Assembly (NCBI GenBank): GCA_025454565.1 | Contig: JALOOE010000017.1 | Span: 1-12,335, forward strand | DNA from: Anaerolineae bacterium | Lineage (GTDB): Bacteria; Chloroflexota; Anaerolineae; CG2-30-64-16 | Direction: 5' to 3' | DNA length: 12,335 nucleotides | Part shown: piece by piece, positions 4,456-11,598 of the stretch | Position numbering within the stretch: position 1 is the stretch's first letter | Layout of the letters: each line of letters begins with the position of its first letter | Notes under the pieces: generated by a model | Told to the model about the DNA's origin: nothing | The model's input: the letters and a program-made list of their open reading frames with translations, nothing else | Databases searched by the model: none | Program-made: the position numbers and the translations under genes

Positions 4456-7400
4456 ATGGGGGAAGCAGCGCGGACGGCGTTGTTTGTCGGATTGCTGGGG
4501 GATTTCCGGCTCGCTTGCGGCAATACGCCGGTGATCTCCGTCAATTCTGCGCGCCTGCAGGCCATTTTGACCTATCTGATCCTCCACCGGCATGCGCCCC
4601 AATCCCGTCGCCACCTGGCGTTCCTCTTTTGGCCCGACTCCACCGAAACCCAGGCTCGCACCAACCTGAGGCACCTGCTCCACGCGCTACTCCACGCGCT
4701 GCCTGATGCTGAGCGCTTCTTGTGGATTGACACTCAGACGGTACAGTGGCGGCCCGACGGCCCTTACAAGCTCGATGTTGCCGAGTTCGAAGCGGCCAGC
4801 GCCTCCAATCAAGAGCCTGATCTGGCACGCGCTGTCGAGATCTACCGCGGCGACCTGCTGCCGAGCTGCTATGATGATTGGATCCAGCCGGAGCGCGAGC
4901 GATTGCGCCGGTTGTGCGCCGACGCGTTGGAACGCCTGGTGGCCCTGGCGGAAGACGCGCGCGACTACAAGGCCGCGATCGCCTACGGTGGCAGGCTGCT
5001 CCAACTCGTGCCTGCGCATGAAGCCACCTATCGCAGCCTGATGCGCCTGCACGCGCTGAACGGCGACCGCGCGGCCGCGCTGCACACCTATCACTCCTGC
5101 GCCTCCGCATTGCGCCGCGAATTGGGTGTGCCGCCTGATGCAGCCACGCGCGCGTTGCACGAATGCTTGTTGAACATCGAATCGCCGACCGTCACGCCGC
5201 GCGCGGCCGTCACGGACTTCCCGCTGGTGGGCCGCGCCGCGGAATGGGCGCAGTTACAGGACGCCTGGCATCGTGCGGCCGTCGGCCGGCCGCAGATGGC
5301 GCTGATCGCCGGCGACGCCGGCGTCGGCAAGACGCGGCTGGCCGAAGAGCTGATCGTCTGGGCCAGCCGTCAGGGGATATTGACTGCCAGCGCGCGCGGC
5401 TATGCGGCTGAAGGCGAGTTGGCCTACGCGCCGGTTGTGGTCTGGCTGCGCGCCCTCGCCCTCCCGCCGCATGCACTGGAGCCGGTCTGGCTGACGGAGC
5501 TGGCTCGGCTGCTGCCTGAGCTATCGGCTGCGCACCCTGGGTTACCGCCGCCAGAGCCGCTGCGTCAGGCCTGGCAGCGCAACCGCCTCTTTGAGGCGCT
5601 CGCGCGCGGCGTGCTCTGCGGCAGTCAGTCGCGGCTATTGGTGCTGGACGACCTCCAGTGGTGCGATCGCGATACGCTCGAATGGCTGCACTACCTCCTG
5701 CGCTTCGATCCCCATGCCGACCTGCTCGTCGTCGGCACGCTGCGTACAGGCGAAAACACTGGCCCGGAATTGGCGGCGCTGCTGGCGGCGCTGCGCCATG
5801 ATGGGCTGATGACTGAGATCGAGTTGGGGCCGCTGGATGCCTCCGAGACCGCGGCGCTGGCGGGGCACGTGGCGGGCCGGCCGCTCGATCCGGCGCTGAC
5901 CGAGCCGCTCTTCCAGGGCAGCGAGGGCAATCCATTGTTCGTGGTCGAGATGGTGCAGGCGGGGTTGGCGCGCCATGAAGCCGATCACCGGCGTGGTTCG
6001 CCCTCCAGACATGCACGCATCATGGCCGTCACACCGCAATTGCTGCCCGCCAAAGTTCGGCAGGTCATCGAGAGTCGCCTGGCACAGCTTTCGCCGACCG
6101 GCCGCGAGTTGGCCGAACTGGCTGCGACCATCGGCCGCCAATTCGACTTCGATGTGCTCAGCGCGGCGGCTCACCTTACCGACGAGGTTCTGGTGCGCGG
6201 CCTGGATGAGCTCTGGCAGCGGCGCATCGTTCGGGAGCAAGAGAGCGGCGCCTACGACTTCAGCCACGACAAGATCCGCGAGGCAGCCTATGCCCAGTTG
6301 AGCACTGTGCGCCGCCGGCTGCTGCATCGTCGGGTGGCGCAGGCGTTGGAGACGCGCCACGCCGCCGCGCTGGATGCGGTCAGCGGGCAGATCGCGCGAC
6401 ACTGCGAGCAGGCCGGGCTGTTCGAGCCGGCAATCGCCTACTATCGCCGAGCCGCAGACGCCGCGCAGCAGCTCTACGCCAATGCGGATGCGATCCAGTA
6501 CTATCGCCGGGCGCTGGTGCTGCTCGGCGAGCCGGCCACAAAAGATCAGGCGCCTGCGGCGGCGATGTGGGAGCGGCTCGGCGACACGCTGTTCCTTGTC
6601 GGGCAATACGAGCCGGCCCGCGCGGCCTATCGGCAAGCGATCCCCCTCGTCGCTTCACTTGAGCCGGTGGCGCAGGCCAGGCTGTTCCGCAAATTGGGCA
6701 ATGCGTGGCGAGAGGTACACGACTATCCGCCGACCCGGCAGGCCTATGATGAAGCGGCGCGCATCCTGGGTGAGCCGCCAAGCGCTGTCCCCCAACCCTT
6801 CGGAGAGGCGGAGACTATCGCACACTGGTGGGAGGAGTGGATCGAGCTCAAGATTGACCTGATCCACCTCCTGTATTGGCAGAGCCACACCCTGGAAGCG
6901 ACCGCAACATTGGCGATGATGCACGCGCACGTCGAGCAGCGCGGCTCGATCTACCAGCGCGCGCGCTTCTTCATCTGGTCGGCGCTGATCGTCCTGCGCC
7001 ATGACCGCTACGCGCCTTCCGAAGCCACCGCGGCGGATCTCCGCCAGGCGCAGGCGGCTGCGCAAGCGTCGACGCTCGCACAGCATACCCCCTTCATCAC
7101 ATTTCAGCTCGGTTTTCTCCTGCTATGGCACGGCGAGCGACGCAATGCCTGCGAGTGCCTCCAGACGGCATTGCGCCTGGCGGAGCGCAGCGGCGACATC
7201 TCCCTCCATGCGCGCTGTCTCACCTACTTGACCATCATCGCCCGATTCGACCATGATGCGAACGAAGTGGCGCGCCGCGCCGCTACTCTGCTGCAAACCG
7301 CCACGACCGCACAGATGCCGGAGTATATCGCCGTCGCCAGGGCCAATCAGGCCTGGCTGGAATGGCGACAGGGACGGCTGGACGGCGTTCAGACTCATGG

Positions 7401-7680
7401 TCGGGCCGCGCTGGAGCTCTGGGCGGGATTGCCGTTCGGCTACGGCTTTGCGTGGCTGGCGCTGTGGCCGCTCATTGCCACGGCTTTGTGCCAGGACGAG
7501 ATAGCGCAGGCCGTGACGCACACACGTCTCCTGTTACATCCCTCGCAACAACGCCTGCCTGCGGCGTTGACGACCCTCCTTACCCACGCGGTGCAGGCGC
7601 AGGAATCCTCTGACCCCGTGCAGACCCGGCGCTGGTTGAGCCAAGCCCTGGCGCTGGCGGAGGAGCTGCGGTACCTGTAA
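4456..7680 (+). CDS. SARP/BTAD-type transcriptional regulator with AAA ATPase and TPR domains
   Basis: This 1074-aa regulator starts at ATG 4456. A TTG at 4375 would add 27 residues without homology and overlap the likely promoter. Residues 8-115 are an OmpR-like winged helix of the SARP type (LFVGLLGDFRL, RRHLAFLFWPDSTETQARTN, LRHLLHAL). Residues 120-240 are the bacterial transcriptional activation (BTAD) helical repeat, from ARAVEIYRGDLLPSCYDDW to LRRELGVPPDAATRALHE. Residues 255-470 are a STAND-like/AAA_16 ATPase starting FPLVGR, with Walker A GDAGVGKT (286-293) and Walker B LLVLDD (394-399). A winged-helix-like segment follows (about 528-620, ending FSHDKIREAAYAQL), then TPR-like helices to the end. 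DNA binding is therefore N-terminal; the TPRs probably sense a ligand or partner. It precedes a same-strand run of accessory enzymes that it may control. The C-terminus ends within a helix typical of a TPR (ALALAEELRYL), so slight shortening is possible. Confidence 0.9.
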   Translation: MGEAARTALFVGLLGDFRLACGNTPVISVNSARLQAILTYLILHRHAPQSRRHLAFLFWPDSTETQARTNLRHLLHALLHALPDAERFLWIDTQTVQWRPDGPYKLDVAEFEAASASNQEPDLARAVEIYRGDLLPSCYDDWIQPERERLRRLCADALERLVALAEDARDYKAAIAYGGRLLQLVPAHEATYRSLMRLHALNGDRAAALHTYHSCASALRRELGVPPDAATRALHECLLNIESPTVTPRAAVTDFPLVGRAAEWAQLQDAWHRAAVGRPQMALIAGDAGVGKTRLAEELIVWASRQGILTASARGYAAEGELAYAPVVVWLRALALPPHALEPVWLTELARLLPELSAAHPGLPPPEPLRQAWQRNRLFEALARGVLCGSQSRLLVLDDLQWCDRDTLEWLHYLLRFDPHADLLVVGTLRTGENTGPELAALLAALRHDGLMTEIELGPLDASETAALAGHVAGRPLDPALTEPLFQGSEGNPLFVVEMVQAGLARHEADHRRGSPSRHARIMAVTPQLLPAKVRQVIESRLAQLSPTGRELAELAATIGRQFDFDVLSAAAHLTDEVLVRGLDELWQRRIVREQESGAYDFSHDKIREAAYAQLSTVRRRLLHRRVAQALETRHAAALDAVSGQIARHCEQAGLFEPAIAYYRRAADAAQQLYANADAIQYYRRALVLLGEPATKDQAPAAAMWERLGDTLFLVGQYEPARAAYRQAIPLVASLEPVAQARLFRKLGNAWREVHDYPPTRQAYDEAARILGEPPSAVPQPFGEAETIAHWWEEWIELKIDLIHLLYWQSHTLEATATLAMMHAHVEQRGSIYQRARFFIWSALIVLRHDRYAPSEATAADLRQAQAAAQASTLAQHTPFITFQLGFLLLWHGERRNACECLQTALRLAERSGDISLHARCLTYLTIIARFDHDANEVARRAATLLQTATTAQMPEYIAVARANQAWLEWRQGRLDGVQTHGRAALELWAGLPFGYGFAWLALWPLIATALCQDEIAQAVTHTRLLLHPSQQRLPAALTTLLTHAVQAQESSDPVQTRRWLSQALALAEELRYL

Positions 7681-7710
7681 CCCCTCATTTATTCGCTTCA
7701 AATCTAAATT

Positions 7711-7729
7711 TCGCACCAAATTCGTGCGA
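7711..7729. repeat. Short hairpin after the regulator gene
   Basis: TCGCAC (7711-7716) and GTGCGA (7724-7729) form a 6-bp stem with a 7-nt loop, 30 bp after the regulator stop. No T-tract follows, so it is at best a weak terminator or an operator for the next gene. Confidence 0.35.
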
Positions 7730-7760
7730 GGAACGCTCCCGCGGAACGCTTTGGAAACGC
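7730..7760 (+). repeat. Direct repeats upstream of the SDR promoter
   Basis: GGAACGCT occurs at 7730-7737 and 7743-7750, a 13-bp period. A looser third copy, GGAAACGC, is at 7753-7760. The repeats end just upstream of an extended -10 and could bind an activator. SARP-type regulators do bind direct repeats near the -35 region, but their usual 11- or 22-bp spacing is not seen. Confidence 0.35.
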
Positions 7761-7766
7761 CGATCG

Positions 7767-7775
7767 TGCTATGCT
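7767..7775 (+). promoter_or_regulatory. Extended -10 for the SDR gene
   Basis: TGC-TATGCT is a TGn extended -10 with 4/6 match to TATAAT. No -35 lies at the usual distance, as expected for an activator-dependent or extended -10 promoter. A start near 7782 would leave a leader of about 38 nt to ATG 7821. Confidence 0.4.
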
Positions 7776-7810
7776 GCCCCCAACAAGATGGCCAGCCACA
7801 TCTGGGATCA

Positions 7811-7816
7811 AGGGGG
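7811..7816 (+). promoter_or_regulatory. Ribosome binding site deciding the SDR start
   Basis: AGGGGG lies 4 nt before ATG 7821. The in-frame ATG at 7788 has no such site and would put 11 unrelated residues before the Rossmann strand, so 7821 is preferred. Confidence 0.6.
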
Positions 7817-7820
7817 CAAC

Positions 7821-8708
7821 ATGATTCTTGTCGTCGGTGCCACCGGGTTAGTGGGCAGCGAAATCTGCGGGCTGCTTGCCGCCAGGGGGAAGCAGGTCAG
7901 GGCGCTGGTGCGCGCCACGGCCGATCCGGCCAAGGTGGATCGGCTGACCGCGCTCGGCGCAGAGATCGTCACGGGCGATCTGCGCGATCCCGCGTCGCTC
8001 AAAAATGCTTGTCGTGGCATGAGCGCCATCGTCACTACGGCGACGGCGCTGCCCCTTGGCTATGAGCCTGGGATCAATACACCCCAAACGACCGACCAGA
8101 ACGGCTACCTGAGCTTGATCACGGCCGCACGGGAAACGGGAGTACAGCGCTTCGTCTACACCTCTTTCCCGCCGATCACCGCTGCTTTTCCGCTGCAAGA
8201 TGCCAAGCGCGCGACAGAGGCGAGTCTGCGCAGCAGCGGACTTACCTATACCATCCTGCGGCCGACTTACTTCAGCGAAGTCTGGCTCAGCCCGACGGTC
8301 GGCTTCGACTATCCCAACCGCAAAGCGACCATCTACGGCGACGGCAGGAAGGCCATCAGTTGGATTTCGTACGGCGACGTGGCTCAATTCGCCGTCGCTG
8401 CGTTGGGCAATCCCGCAGCGCTGGACGCCACTCTGGAGCTGGGCGGCCCGGAGGCGTTGAGTCCCCTGGAGGTAGTCAGCATCTTCGAAAGGGTCGGAGG
8501 CAAACCCTTCGAAGTGACGCACGTCCCGGTCGAGGTGTTGCAGGCCCAACTTGCGGCCGCGACTGACCCCATGCAGCAGTCGTTCAGCGCGTTTATGCTG
8601 GACTATGCCAACGGTAAAGCCATTGACATGCGTGAGACGCTCAAGGCATTCCCTATCCGGCTGACCTCAGTCGAGGAATATGTCCGGCGCGTGTGTCCGG
8701 CAGCCTGA
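7821..8708 (+). CDS. NmrA-like NAD(P)-binding atypical SDR
   Basis: This is a 295-aa protein starting at ATG 7821, where the first residues form the Rossmann strand MILVVGATGLVG. Gly6, Gly9 and Gly12 give the dinucleotide-binding GxxGxxG. GDLRDPASL (52-60) is the usual acidic turn of the family, RFVYTSF (110-116) the active-site strand and SGLTYTILRPTYFSE (139-153) the NmrA-type C-terminal motif. The classical YxxxK is altered: Lys129 is present but the Tyr position holds Leu125. That is common among atypical SDRs, which may be quinone or other oxidoreductases or redox sensors. No substrate can be named. It is the first gene after the SARP regulator (140-bp gap) and seems to have its own promoter. 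Expected location is the cytoplasm. Confidence 0.85.
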   Translation: MILVVGATGLVGSEICGLLAARGKQVRALVRATADPAKVDRLTALGAEIVTGDLRDPASLKNACRGMSAIVTTATALPLGYEPGINTPQTTDQNGYLSLITAARETGVQRFVYTSFPPITAAFPLQDAKRATEASLRSSGLTYTILRPTYFSEVWLSPTVGFDYPNRKATIYGDGRKAISWISYGDVAQFAVAALGNPAALDATLELGGPEALSPLEVVSIFERVGGKPFEVTHVPVEVLQAQLAAATDPMQQSFSAFMLDYANGKAIDMRETLKAFPIRLTSVEEYVRRVCPAA

Positions 8709-8757
8709 GTCGTGAGGGATATTGCGGGAAGGTCAACAAAACCAGTAACAGAAAAGC

Positions 8758-8764
8758 GGGGAGG
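8758..8764 (+). promoter_or_regulatory. Ribosome binding site deciding the DUF1059 start
   Basis: GGGGAGG sits 6 nt before ATG 8771. The longer frame from 8693 overlaps the SDR gene and has no such site. Confidence 0.7.
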
Positions 8765-8770
8765 TCGATC

Positions 8771-8962
8771 ATGCTCAAGTTCGCTTGTAAGGATGCCGGC
8801 GTAGACTGCAACTACATCGCGACGGGTGAAACAGTAGAGGCAGTCAAGTGGAATGCCTTCGCGCACGCGGGGGTCGTTCATGCGGAGCTTCTGAAATCCA
8901 TGACCCAGGAACAATTGGCGGAGTTGACCAGGACACTCGAGGCGAACATCAAACAAGCATAG
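8771..8962 (+). CDS. DUF1059 small protein
   Basis: This is a 63-aa protein from ATG 8771 to TAG 8960-8962. The opening MLKFACKDAGVDCNYIATGET and the later HAGVVHAE fit the DUF1059 family, which is small, single-domain and of unknown function. Cys6, Cys13, His32 and His37 are spaced as C-x6-C-x18-H-x4-H and could form a metal site; this is inference from spacing. The length is usual for the family. It follows the SDR gene by 62 bp on the same strand and could share its transcript. No signal peptide is present, so it is probably cytoplasmic. Confidence 0.85.
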   Translation: MLKFACKDAGVDCNYIATGETVEAVKWNAFAHAGVVHAELLKSMTQEQLAELTRTLEANIKQA

Positions 8963-9038
8963 TGGCCCGCGCTTCAGTGCCGTCCATCGGCCGCGGCCGC
9001 CATGCCTCCGTGCAATGGAACAATGATGTAGGGACTCA

Positions 9039-9067
9039 GCCGTTCATGCGCCATCTGGACGAACGGC
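9039..9067. repeat. Inverted repeat upstream of the hydrolase gene
   Basis: GCCGTTC (9039-9045) pairs with GAACGGC (9061-9067) around a 15-nt loop, about 30 bp upstream of the hydrolase start. It may be an operator or a leader hairpin. The rest of the 136-bp gap holds a 12-bp GC palindrome (CGGCCGCGGCCG, 8988-8999) and no clear promoter. Confidence 0.35.
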
Positions 9068-9098
9068 ACGCTGCGCCCCCCGTAGAGAGGCCATCACC

Positions 9099-9887
9099 AT
9101 GCCATTCGCCAACAATCAGGGAACCAAGATTCACTATGAGACAGAGGGCTACGGGACGCCCCTTGTGCTTCAGTATGGCCAGTACTTCCCAATGGATATC
9201 TGGTATGAACTGAACTACGTGCGCGCCATGAAGGACGACTGCCGGTTGATCCTTGTTGATGCGCGCGGGCATGGAGACAGCGACAAACCCCTTGACCCCG
9301 CGGCCTACCGGATCGAGGTGATGGCGCACGACATCGTCTCGGTTCTGGATAAACTGGGTTTGGAGAAGGCGCACTACATGGGATATTCCTCCGGCGGCGC
9401 TCTCGGCTTTGCCCTTGCCAGATATGCGCCGGGACGCTGCAGCTCTTTGATCCTGGGTGGTACTTATCCCTACGCTTGTCCTGACGACGGCTCGTGGCAC
9501 ACTGAACGGATAGAAACGCTCGAGAAACAGACGACTGCCGACTTCGTGGCTGGCCTGGAAGGTTTCCTTTCCTCGCAGGGGTTTCCTCCTCTGTCACCTC
9601 GCATGAGAGGGAGCATGCTGAAGCACGACACCCACGCGCTGGTTGCCTGGCACCGAGCGGCCCTGGAGATGGCCGAGCTGTCGTTTGAGGATGTTCTTGG
9701 CTCGATATCTGTGCCGTGCTTGCTCTATGCGGGCGAGAACTCCGAGGAGTACGCTCTGGCGCAGAAGGCGGCGCAGGCAATTCCCGGCGCTTCCTTTGTG
9801 GGCATCCCGAATGGAGGCCACCTCGAAGGAGGAACCTGGATCGATCTCTTGCGACCTCATCTCAGGCGAACCGTGAGCAACGCATGA
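9099..9887 (+). CDS. Alpha/beta-fold hydrolase
   Basis: This is a 262-aa protein starting at ATG 9099, preceded by GAGAGG about 9 nt upstream. The N-terminal MPFANNQGTKIHYETEGYGTP leads to VDARGHGDSDKP (53-64) and the nucleophile elbow GYSSGG with Ser97. The catalytic His is probably His241 (NGGHLEGG). Two positions deviate from the family: the usual His-Gly oxyanion motif after the first strand reads Tyr26-Gly27 (LQYGQ), and the acid expected after strand beta7 (AGExD) is Ser215, although Glu216 and Glu217 follow. Activity could be retained through a neighbouring Glu or a shifted acid. The substrate is unknown; relatives include esterases and C-C hydrolases. No signal peptide, so cytoplasmic. 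It stands alone between gaps of 136 and 107 bp. Confidence 0.88.
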   Translation: MPFANNQGTKIHYETEGYGTPLVLQYGQYFPMDIWYELNYVRAMKDDCRLILVDARGHGDSDKPLDPAAYRIEVMAHDIVSVLDKLGLEKAHYMGYSSGGALGFALARYAPGRCSSLILGGTYPYACPDDGSWHTERIETLEKQTTADFVAGLEGFLSSQGFPPLSPRMRGSMLKHDTHALVAWHRAALEMAELSFEDVLGSISVPCLLYAGENSEEYALAQKAAQAIPGASFVGIPNGGHLEGGTWIDLLRPHLRRTVSNA

Positions 9888-9924
9888 TTACTGAATGAGG
9901 GTCGGCCCAATAAATCACCGAGCA

Positions 9925-9960
9925 GCCTGATCTCCTTTTCGAATCCGAAAGCGACCAGGC
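9925..9960. repeat. Imperfect hairpin between hydrolase and EEP genes
   Basis: GCCTG (9925-9929) pairs with CAGGC (9956-9960), and inside it TTTCG (9937-9941) pairs with CGAAA (9946-9950) around AATC. There is no T-tract afterwards, so it may be an mRNA structure rather than a terminator. Confidence 0.35.
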
Positions 9961-9982
9961 GTAAGCGCAAGACCATTCCCAG

Positions 9983-9990
9983 AGGAGGTG
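9983..9990 (+). promoter_or_regulatory. Strong ribosome binding site of the EEP gene
   Basis: AGGAGGTG is close to the full anti-16S complement and lies 4 nt before ATG 9995. It is the strongest such site in the window and suggests high translation of the secreted hydrolase. Confidence 0.75.
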
Positions 9991-9994
9991 CCAT

Positions 9995-11080
9995 ATGCGA
10001 CGACTCCTTACCTTCTTCACCTTATTCGCACTGTTGGCTTGGGAGCCCGCAGCGGCAGACCACCCGGAGCCGCCAACTCAACACCAGATCACCGTGATGG
10101 CTCGCAACGTGTACCACGGTGTTGACAGCGAGATCTTCAGCATACCTGCCGCCACGGACGAGCAATTGCCTGACCGCGTCGCCGCCGTCTATCAGGGCTA
10201 TCAAGCGCGCAACTTTCCTGAGCGGGCACGCGCGTTGGCGGCGGAGATTGAAATCGCGCAGCCCGCATTGATCGGGCTCCAAGAGGCTGTGCTCGTGCGC
10301 ACGCGTCTGCCTGCCGAACCAGCTCCTGCGCAAACCGTCGCCTTCGACTACGTACAGATCCTGCTCGACGCGCTCGCGGCGCGCGGCCTACACTACGCTG
10401 TAGTGGCCGAAATCCCCGGCCTCGATATCGAGATGCCCCGGGATGAGCCAAGCTCACTTGGCATCTATGTGCGCCATACCGACCGCGAGGTGATCCTGGC
10501 GCGCACGGATATGCCGCCGGGACACCTGCAACTCTCGCATGTGCAGACCGGCCACTTTACCGTCAACTGCCCGATTCCAACAAGAGCAGTTGGCACGATC
10601 ACCGTCCTGCGCGGCTGGGCTGCGGTGGACGTCTGGTCGCGGGGCCGCGTGTTCCGCTTCATCAGCACCCATCTCGACGGCGACTGTCTGTCGTTCACCC
10701 ATGCCATTCAGGTCGCCCAGGCGCAAGCGATTCTGAGCGGCCCCGCTGACACTGCGTTACCCGTAGTGTTCGTCGGCGACATCAACGCTTCGCCGCTCGA
10801 CGCGGCGCCTTCAGCGTACCAAGTGCTCACCCATGCCGGTTTGGGGGACGCCTGGGATAGCGCCGATAGCGCCGACGGCTTCACATGCTGTCAGGCCGAC
10901 AACCTGCTGAACCCGACATCGACCCTCGATACGCGTATCGATGTCGTGCTTCTGCGGGGTGATTTCACCGTGCGAGCCGCGGCTGTGACCGGCGACAGCC
11001 CTGCCAATCGCACGGCTTCCGGGATCTGGCCCTCAGATCATGCAGGGGTAGTCGCCATCATCGAGATCCCGACGCACTGA
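9995..11080 (+). CDS. Secreted endonuclease/exonuclease/phosphatase (EEP) family hydrolase
   Basis: This is a 361-aa protein with a typical signal peptide: MRR, a hydrophobic stretch LLTFFTLFALLAW and a likely cleavage after AAA at residue 21. The mature part shows the EEP metal-hydrolase motifs in order: MARNVY (Asn38), GLQE (Glu97), STHLD (His226), VFVGDINASP (Asp262, Asn264), RIDVVLL (Asp316) and WPSDHAGV (Asp348, His349). All the key residues are therefore in place. Families with this fold cut phosphodiesters in DNA, RNA, sphingomyelin or phosphoinositides, and the substrate cannot be told here. Cys192, Cys231, Cys298 and Cys299 could form disulfides outside the cytoplasm. A Ser-Ala-Asp repeat (289-294) comes from a 9-bp tandem in the DNA. 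It is the only exported product in the accessory run. Confidence 0.9.
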   Translation: MRRLLTFFTLFALLAWEPAAADHPEPPTQHQITVMARNVYHGVDSEIFSIPAATDEQLPDRVAAVYQGYQARNFPERARALAAEIEIAQPALIGLQEAVLVRTRLPAEPAPAQTVAFDYVQILLDALAARGLHYAVVAEIPGLDIEMPRDEPSSLGIYVRHTDREVILARTDMPPGHLQLSHVQTGHFTVNCPIPTRAVGTITVLRGWAAVDVWSRGRVFRFISTHLDGDCLSFTHAIQVAQAQAILSGPADTALPVVFVGDINASPLDAAPSAYQVLTHAGLGDAWDSADSADGFTCCQADNLLNPTSTLDTRIDVVLLRGDFTVRAAAVTGDSPANRTASGIWPSDHAGVVAIIEIPTH

Positions 11081-11103
11081 TCGACAGAGATTGGATCTAC
11101 AAG

Positions 11104-11109
11104 AAAGGA
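11104..11109 (+). promoter_or_regulatory. Ribosome binding site deciding the GYD protein start
   Basis: AAAGGA ends 9 nt before ATG 11119 but directly abuts the earlier in-frame ATG at 11110. A ribosome could not use the site for the latter, so 11119 is chosen. Confidence 0.6.
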
Positions 11110-11118
11110 ATGTTCACG

Positions 11119-11439
11119 ATGGGCAAGTATCTGTTCCAGGGATCGTACACGGAACAAGGGCTGAAAGGTTTGCTCAAGGAAGGCGGCACAGGCCGCCGCA
11201 AAGCGATCGAGCAGGTGGTCAAGGGTTTGGGCGGCACGTTGGAGGTCCTCTACTGGGCGTACGGCAGTGATGACTTCTTCATCGTTGCCGATGTGCCCGA
11301 CAGCGCGTCGGCGATTGCCACCTCGCTGATCATTAACGCCTCGGGCGCGGCCAGATTCAGGACGACAGTACTGATCACGCCGGAGGAGATCGATCGGGCC
11401 ACCCAGGTCACGGTCGGCTACCGGCCACCGGGACAATAG
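11119..11439 (+). CDS. GYD domain protein
   Basis: This is a 106-aa protein with the family's usual pattern: MGKYLFQGSYT, GLKGLLKEGGTGRRKAIE, LGGTLEVLYWAYGSDDFFIVADVPD (the region of the GYD motif, here Gly-Ser-Asp), NASGAARFRTTVLITPEEID and the final YRPPGQ. GYD proteins are small ferredoxin-like alpha/beta-barrel domains, usually dimeric, with no settled function. Length and ends match a complete family member. It follows the EEP gene by 38 bp and probably shares its transcript. No signal peptide. Confidence 0.92.
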   Translation: MGKYLFQGSYTEQGLKGLLKEGGTGRRKAIEQVVKGLGGTLEVLYWAYGSDDFFIVADVPDSASAIATSLIINASGAARFRTTVLITPEEIDRATQVTVGYRPPGQ

Positions 11440-11598
11440 TTGCGGTCAGGCTGAACGCTGTGTCTGTTCCACGCTGCCAGATGGCAGTAGGCCAGCTCGG
11501 GAAGCCACCAAAACGCTCACGGATAACACGACTTACACGGATAAGAAGGTTTTGTGAGTGATTTCCGTGTCATCCGTGAGCAGCAAGAGGAGAGCACT
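11440..11598. other. Intergenic region with hairpin and inverted repeat
   Basis: The 159-bp gap holds a small hairpin CTGCC-AGAT-GGCAG (11474-11487) just after the GYD gene, without a T-tract, and a large inverted repeat at 11516-11580. No promoter with confident -35 and -10 boxes was found. The next gene's Shine-Dalgarno lies at 11585-11594. Confidence 0.5.
11516..11580. repeat. Inverted repeat with 15-bp arms, related to the 2809-2895 element
   Basis: Bases 11516-11530 (CTCACGGATAACACG) pair with 11566-11580 (CGTGTCATCCGTGAG) with a single mismatch and a 35-nt loop. CACGGATAA occurs twice as a direct repeat (11518-11526 and 11536-11544). AAGAAGGT (11543-11550) is shared with the centre of the element at 2809-2895. 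It ends just before the ribosome binding site of the next gene, so it may also influence its translation. Confidence 0.8.

Noticed and set aside
4281..4565. N-terminal extension of the EndoQ-UvrD frame by 95 residues
   Set aside because: The extension has no EndoQ homology, covers the promoter region and overlaps the start of the divergent regulator; MELVADLHIH is the family-like start with an extended -10 just before it.
3957..4706. 249-residue plus-strand frame across the divergent promoter region
   Set aside because: It overlaps the EndoQ start, the promoter region and the regulator start in another frame, and has no domain signal.
5210..6636. Long minus-strand frames antisense to the regulator
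   Set aside because: Arg/Pro/Ala-rich shadows of a GC-rich gene; the Walker motifs and BTAD are on the plus strand.
8988..8999. GC palindrome CGGCCGCGGCCG as an operator
   Set aside because: Such runs are expected in GC-rich DNA, and it is not placed near a visible promoter.
11554..11598. GTG start of the tandem-domain protein
   Set aside because: The upstream codons come from the inverted repeat; ATG 11599 has a good ribosome binding site.
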